Shown here: piece after piece, positions 58,239 to 64,000 of the stretch
How positions within the stretch are numbered: position 1 is the first letter of the stretch
Layout of the letters: every line of letters begins with the position of its first letter
Assembly (NCBI GenBank): GCA_014843695.1
Contig: CM026403.1
Coordinates: 48,163,927-48,227,926, forward strand
DNA length: 64,000 bases
Direction: 5' to 3'
Origin: Archivesica marissinica
Taxonomy: Eukaryota > Mollusca > Bivalvia > Venerida > Vesicomyidae
Position numbers and translations under genes: made by a program
Notes under the pieces: model-generated
Seen by the model: the letters and a program-made list of their open reading frames with translations, nothing else
Told to the model about the DNA's origin: nothing
The model's database searches: none

Positions 58239-60312
58239 TCACAGCTTATTATAAATTCCTATTGCCTTGATAAATGATATGATGGACTCTACTCTGATAG
58301 AGTCGAAGAGTTTTTTAATGTTGTCCACATTGTAGTACTGCAACCGGATTGGTTGAAGGTCAACACAGTGTATTAAGATATGCTCCACCGTGTATAGAGT
58401 ATTGCATGGGATACATTCTGGTGCATCATCTCGTGACAACAGCCATGAATGTGATATTCGAGAATGACCAATCCTGAGACGGGCAAGAATGACTTCTTCT
58501 CGACGAATAGGCCTGTAAATTGGGCACCATTCGCCAAGTGTTGGTTTGACCGAATGAAGTTTGTTAAAAATTTCACCATCCCATTGGGCCTGCCAAGAGG
58601 ATTGAATTAAGGTAAGAATTGTAGATTTAAAATCGGTATAACACACTTTAATCCTAGAAGTTGATAATGACAAAGCCAGCTTTGCATTCTGGTCAGCCAT
58701 TTCATTACCTTTTATTCCCACATGACTCGGAAGCCAGCAGAACACAAATGTATTTGTTTCTGAAAGGGAAGAAATCCTTTCAAGCAAAGTACAAACAATA
58801 GGATTTTCAAACTTTTCATAAAACAAAGCCTGTAAAACAGACAAGGAATCAGAGAAAATGATATATTGAACATAGTGTGATTCCACTGCAAGATCTAGAG
58901 CGAGATCTATGGCCTTCAGTTCGGCAGAGAAAATTGAGGACTTGTTTGGAAGTCTACATTTCCGATTTTTATTCCCAAAGATTGCTGCTGACGCAACAGT
59001 GTCACCAGCTTTTGAACCATCTGTGTATATGGCTTTGAAGTCAGAATAAAATTCCCTGATTTCATGATATTTTGTTTGAAACTGGCTCCTGTCTGTAATA
59101 GACTTTTTATCAGAAGTGAGATCAAAGCGAAACTCGGCAGTTTTAAGGGTCCAAGGAGGAGAATCTGGGATTTTATACTGTGCAATAGATTTCATGTCAA
59201 TATGTAGGTCATCTAGACATTGTTCCATGCGTATACCTAGTGGGGCAATAGCTCTCGGTTTTCTTTGAAACTGCACTTTAAATTGGGGTTGAAAGACCAC
59301 TTTGTGAGCTGGGTTTAGAGGATTTGACTTGAGTTTCAGTAGGTATTGAAGAGCTAGCTTCTGTCGTCTAGCATACAGAGAGGGTTCATTTGCTTCAGCA
59401 TAAAGACTTTTAACAGGGGAAGTTCTGAAAGCTCCAAGGACTAATCGTAGACCGTGATTATGTATAGGATCAAGTATTTTCAGGTACGATTTTCGTGCAG
59501 ATCCGTAAATTATCGAACCATAATCCAGCTTAGAGCGAACCAATGACCGATAGAGCCGTAGAAGTACCTTTCTATCAGCTCCCCAATCGGAATGTGCCAC
59601 AACCTTTAAAATATTTAGAGCTTTTTGACATTTCTTTTTTAAATTATTGATATGAGGAATGAATGAGAGTTTTTTATCAAAGATAACACCTAAAAATTTG
59701 TATTCTGAGACTACTTCTACACGTGAGCCATCCAGGTAAATTTCTGGGTCTGGATGAAGTCCACGTAGATTACAAAAATGCATACATTTAGTTTTTGATT
59801 TAGAAAATTTAAAACCATTTTCATCCGACCAAGTCTGAAGTTTATTCAGACATTGCTGGAGTTGGCGTTCTATTATGTTCATATTACTAGACCTGAAGCA
59901 AATAACAAAATCATCTACATAAAGGGAGCACTCAACCCCTGGATTTATTGATTTAACAATATTGTTTATCTTAATACTAAACAATGTAACGGACAAAATA
60001 CAACCCTGTGGTACACCCATCTGCTGTTCCCGAGCATCTGATAGGGTATTACAAACACGAACACGAACACGAAAAAGTCTTTCATTTAAAAATGCAGAAA
60101 TAAATAATGGAAAGCGTCCTCTGAGGTCAAAGTCGTGAAGATCTTTTAAAATGCCATATTTCCAGGTTGTGTCATAAGCACTCGCAAGGTCGAAAAATAC
60201 TGAAGCAACATGTTGTTTATTGACAAAGCCCTCTCTTATAAATGTTTCGAAACGAACTAGATGATCCAGTGTGCTTCGCTGCTGACGAAAGCCACTCTGG
60301 ACATTAACAATT
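58239..60312 (-). pseudogene. Reverse transcriptase and RNase H, N-terminally truncated
   Basis: One frame with no stop for about 690 codons: VQSGFRQQRSTLDHLVRFET, VFFDLASAYDTTWKYGIL, MGVPQGCILSVTLFSIKINN, CSLYVDDFVICFRS (YVDD), YKFLGVIFDKKLSF, then RNase H with KAIYTDGSKAGD, IFSAELKAI, IIFSDSLSVLQAL and WLPSHVGIKGNEMADQNAK. The C-terminus includes HSRISHSWLLSRDDAPECIP and HILIHC, a zinc-knuckle-like pattern seen in these LINEs. Coding sequence before the RT palm is absent, so it is a 5'-truncated copy. The undamaged frame points to recent insertion. Confidence 0.85.
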
Positions 60313-61607
60313 AAGGGTCATTCCGTGTCAATTCACACGAATTCGGAAATTTCCCATGTGGGCCGACTCGGATTTTGCTGAAAAAATTACTAAAAATACT
60401 TTGACTAATATAATGAACAAATCCCAAATTTTAGCGCTCAACTCCCAGCGGTTTTCAAGATATGACCCTTTCAAATTTGGGGGTTGCGCGGGGGTGCGCC
60501 CCTTTTTCGCATCCGCGAATTGCGCACCTGTTTTTGCACGCTAATATCTCCCCATCCAAATGAGATAGAGTGCTGAAAATTGCTACTCTGACTAATTTTG
60601 GCCCTGGCATTCAGAATCTGCCATCAGAAATGATCTATCTTGTGTACTTCCCGAGATATTGGCATCTCAAATCATGATTTCTTAAGGACCCAATTTTGTT
60701 CCCCAGATTTCGGATGTCTGCCAATTGCCAACGTGTAATCTGAGATGCCTAAAAATAATATAGGAAGTATATTTGGGAACTGGACTATGAGCAAAATGAG
60801 TTTCAGGTCATTTATGGCCCTAATGGAGGAGTGGTAGAGGGGCAAAGATGGTCACGGGGGGAAAAGTGCCAAATTTACCATTTTTCGGGTGGCCGGTTAC
60901 CCCCGTGGGACACTGCTCAGCATATTCAAATTTTTACCACTCAAAGATAATCATCTTATCAACCTTTGACTGCAAGTTTCATCTTGTGGACTCATGCCCT
61001 TCTATGAAAAATAATTTTTTCAAAAAAATCTATTTTCAGATTTGTTCCATTTCAAAATGTACATGAATGTATGCATAATGTACACACAATGCCCATCATA
61101 AATTCCATAAATGATGAATTTACAGAAATCATGTATTTTATGATAAATTCTTTGAATAATTAAATAACTTTACTTCTTTGAATAATTAAATAACTTTACT
61201 TCCACACAGCAATATTCATTTTAAATTGACTCATTTGTGATGCTATATATTCATGATATTCTGATAACCAACATACCATGGAAGCATGGTATGGTGCAAA
61301 ATAATGCACATAGGTGTTTGGGAAAGGTAAACAATAGAATTAGTGTATTCTATAGAATGTGGTTGTATTTCTTCTTGGAGATTAGGACAGCTGTGCATGT
61401 ATAATAATATTTATTGTTCCATAATTAGTGTGGAGATATCACTATGAAAACAGTCTTTGTTATTATATAATCTTTAATCATTGGAGTGAGGCAATAAATC
61501 ACTTTGAACACAACTGTGGTTGTGAATTAATTATAATGCACTGCTTTATTGTGATAATTGGTAGAATCTTAATTGCACTGTAATTTGTTTTACCCAATAA
61601 TATTTAG
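60308..61607. other. TTAA-flanked end and AT-rich spacer
   Basis: TTAA at 60309-60312 precedes GGGTCATTCCGTG, which may be one end of a TTAA-target transposon. No partner is found. A 27-base direct repeat (CTTTGAATAATTAAATAACT) occurs twice at 61150-61203. No gene seen. Confidence 0.35.
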
Positions 61608-62264
61608 TAGGGGTGTAACGATGCATCGAAATATCGATGCATCGCAATAGACAGACAGCGTCACGATAGTCAACCATCGATGGTAAATATGACCATCGAT
61701 AGTATTGACTATTGCGGCAGTACTATCGCAATAGTTTCGATAGTTGCGTATCTACCCTGTGTTGATAATTTATTATCAGAAATAATTTAATAAACAGAAT
61801 AAACACCAATAACGAGTGCTAAAATCCACACGCGCGCACTTTTTGTGTTTACACACACAAGCTGCTTTACAGCCTTTGTTCTCAACCACCCAACTGAATA
61901 ATGATCAACCACGAGTTTTGACCCCAACCCTAACCCTGGGCAGAGCAAGTGATGAAGGCGCGTTATGCGTGGTTGATACTATATTCTGATCGGCTGGTTG
62001 AGATAAAGATTTTACCGTCACGACGGCGTTTGATCGTGTTGAGTTTTTTGGATGGAATAAGCCAATATAAGACAAACACATGTTATATTTAATACTTTAG
62101 ATGACTTTATTATATCATATCTGTTCAGTAACCATCTCTTGTCGACGTCTTGTATGCCTGTTTAACCATTTTTCATCTCTTGACGGTTCTTGTCGGTGAA
62201 TAGGGAGACCAAAATAGATCGCGAGATTTCCAGTTTTAAAACGAGGCTGACAGCTATACACGAA

Positions 62265-63315
62265 ATGGCAGACGACGCTTTTGAAATTGTCAGAAATAAA
62301 TCTGCAAAATCAGCAATATGGATGCATTTCGGCTTTGTACCTTTCAAAAACAAAGACGTGGACACCAAACGCGTTGCATGTCGACAGTGTCGGACGATTC
62401 TGAAGTACAGCGGCAACACTACAAATCTAACGGACCACTTCCGTCGAAAACATGCATCGATTCCGATTGGTTTGACAGTTCCAACAACAACGTCACGATC
62501 ACCGACTCAAATGTCTATTGGCCCAATGTTAACCAAATTACCACGTCAGTCGCTTAGAGCCACAGCAATAACAAATGCCATTGACAGATTTATTGTGAAG
62601 GATTTGCGTCCATTCAGTGTTGTGCAGAATTCTGGATTTAGAAATCTACTGGCAGTGCTGGAGCCCAGATATACCATTCCATCGAGGCAGTACTTTTCTG
62701 ATACGTCAATACCGTCATTGTACGCAACAGTGAAAGATGTGGTGATGAAAGACTTGAGCTCTGCAACAAGTGTAGCTCTAACCACAGATGGCTGGACAAG
62801 CAGGGCAACAGAATCTTACATAACCATAACCAGCTGTCACATTGATAAAGACTGGACACTCAAGAGCTATGTTTTACAGGTAACATTAGGCCTCTCTCCC
62901 CCACCTCTCTCTCTCTCTGTTTCATATTTTTACTGGGAAAGGGGTGAGACTGTCGTTAGAACTCTGTTTCTCTGCTATCATCAGGGCTCCAGGTTCGCCC
63001 CCTATCAGGGACAACTTTAAGATAAAATGGTGACATGTGAGAAAGTTATCAATCGCTTACGGAGGTTGGAGAGTTGAGTACTGGTTCTTAGCTTCTTACC
63101 CAGGAAATGTGGGTGGTCTACTCTCCGCCAAAACAGACTGACCTCCCAATAATAATCAGAAATTGATTGATGGGTAGTATTTATAAGAAGAAGAACATTG
63201 CATGCATGTAGCAGTTGCTCGTGTGTCTCTGGGAATGGGGGTCGAAAGCTTTTCCCTCTCTCACTCGGTCACTCCCTCCCTCCCTCACCCTCTCTCGCAT
63301 GCGGAATAATACTAC

Positions 63316-63387
<72 letters not shown>

Positions 63388-64000
63388 CAGCAGCAGCAGC
63401 AGCAGGACTTTACTAGACTACCGTAGTAGTATATTTTTTAATAAGAATAATATATAATATAATAATAATTTATTAAATGGACAATACAAATACAGAAACA
63501 ATGAGCACATTATTAACAAGTTGTTAATAATGTGCTCATTGTTTCTGTATTTGTATTGTCCATTTAATAAATAACAACCAAAAATGTATTTATTTGTAAG
63601 TCAAAATAAGTAATTAAATCAATCCATGTGTTTCAGACCAGAGCAATGGCAGAACATCATACAGGTGCCAACATTGCCAAGGTGTTGTTGGAAGCAGTAG
63701 AAGAATGGAAACTCCCTTCCAATCCACCCTTGGTGACTGACAATGCATCCAATATGGTCGTAGCAGCCAGAGAAATGGAGAGTGCAATTCATGTCGGATG
63801 TTTTGCTCACACCCTAAACTTGGCTTGTGGTAGTGCCCTGAAGATACCCACAGTGTCCAAGCTGTTGGCTAGAATGCGACGGATTGTGGCATTTTTCCAC
63901 CGTAGTACCATTGCGACAGCTCTGCTGAAAGAGAAACAACAACTGTTGAACCTCCCACAGCACAAGCTCATCATCGACGTTCAGACGAGGTGGAACTCTG
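62265..64000 (+). CDS. BED zinc finger / hAT transposase, partial
   Basis: Exon 1 62265-62879, exon 2 from 63637 to beyond the window, joined in phase 0 (VLQ-TRAM). The start is ATG of MADDAFEIV; the frame is open upstream to 62190. BED finger: SAIWMHFGFVPF, CRQCRTIL, TNLTDHFRRKH (C-x2-C...H-x-x-x-H). hAT core: AVLEPRYTIPSRQYFSD, LTTDGWTSRATESYITI (first Asp), then in exon 2 VTDNASNMVVAAREME (second Asp), CFAHTLNLACGSAL and DVQTRWNS at the window edge. This is the Ac/ZBED-type order. No stop or frameshift is seen, so the gene may be intact. Its left end matches a short element at 45143, which it could mobilise (inference). Confidence 0.88.
63311..63405. repeat. AGT/AGC trinucleotide microsatellite
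   Basis: About 25 TAG units, then six AGC units, in the hAT intron. Confidence 0.95.
63468..63572. repeat. 105-bp perfect palindrome
   Basis: Two 52-base arms with one G between them, no mismatch seen. It begins ATTTATTAAATGGACAATAC and lies in the hAT intron, 64 bases before exon 2. Confidence 0.9.

Larger units (their letters stand above)
57883..60312 (-). mobile_element. 5'-truncated LINE with RNase H
   Basis: Runs from inside the reverse transcriptase (60312) to a CATT-repeat tail at 57883. It ends abruptly at 60308-60312, beside TTAAGGGTCATTCC. The presence of RNase H after the RT points to the I/Nimb-like branch of LINEs. Confidence 0.75.
61608..64000 (+). mobile_element. hAT transposon, left part (runs off the window)
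   Basis: Left end TAGGGGTGTAACGATGCATC, with the same first 136 bases as the element at 45143. It contains a BED-hAT transposase gene that continues past 64000. The right end and target duplication lie outside. Confidence 0.8.

Noticed and set aside
60356..61066. Short frames after the TTAA site
   Set aside because: No recognisable domain and no splice context; treated as non-coding.
63198..63457. Poly-Ser or poly-Val protein
   Set aside because: Produced by the AGT microsatellite read in different frames within an intron.

Overview
The window looks like AT-rich chromosomal DNA from a marine invertebrate, most likely a bivalve mollusc or another lophotrochozoan. The signs are spliced genes with GT/AG introns, several tRNA-derived SINE families sharing one 3' tail, and a dense set of animal DNA transposons (ISL2EU, MULE with FLYWCH, piggyBac, Harbinger, hAT, pogo-like) with few non-LTR elements. 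I see no ordinary housekeeping gene. Nearly every coding stretch belongs to a mobile element or an element-like gene. All calls were made by eye, without database search.

Layout. 1-4.6 kb: ISL2EU debris (DDE_Tnp_4 pieces, a THAP exon) and a SAP-SWIM-YqaJ nuclease gene. 5.2-22.6 kb: exons of a decayed SWIM/MULE-like gene. Its first intron holds a TIR element (5362-19081) with a four-exon DUF7869-type gene. Intron 1 of that gene holds a CR1-like retrotransposon, and the retrotransposon holds a 5.6 kb long-TIR element encoding a protein of about 1,490 codons (zinc finger, XPG/PIN-like nuclease, CXC motif). Two related 5-bp-TSD elements (A and B) hit the 3' part of the SWIM gene. 22.6-26.4 kb: a 70-bp tandem repeat, an F-box-like exon, and a second YqaJ gene split by an 821-bp TA-flanked element. 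26.8-31.9 kb: a second TIR element with a second DUF7869-type gene and a 7-bp target duplication. 32.7-36.4 kb: a piggyBac transposase gene split by a FLYWCH-MULE element with an 8-bp duplication. 37.0-41.4 kb: a multi-exon FLYWCH-MULE gene between tandem-repeat TIRs. 41.7-45.0 kb: a decayed THAP-DDE_Tnp_4 gene. 45.1-46.1 kb: a non-autonomous hAT. 46.3-51.5 kb: a decayed Harbinger element loaded with SINEs. 51.9-53.4 kb: a His-Me/HNH-type gene split by a hAT element. 53.8-56.1 kb: an unknown element-like gene joined to a pogo DDE fragment. 57.9-60.3 kb: a 5'-truncated LINE with RNase H. 61.6 kb to the end: the left part of a hAT transposon with an apparently intact transposase gene.

The strongest candidate for something undescribed is the pair of DUF7869-type genes. 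Each is intact when spliced, and each lies between matched terminal inverted repeats starting GACC. One copy has a clean target duplication. This suggests the DUF7869-type protein is itself a transposase-like enzyme. The second candidate is the long-TIR element carrying the XPG/PIN plus CXC protein. Many insertions can be reversed on paper: removing the insert plus one target duplication restores a reading frame, which fixes the ends and the nesting order.
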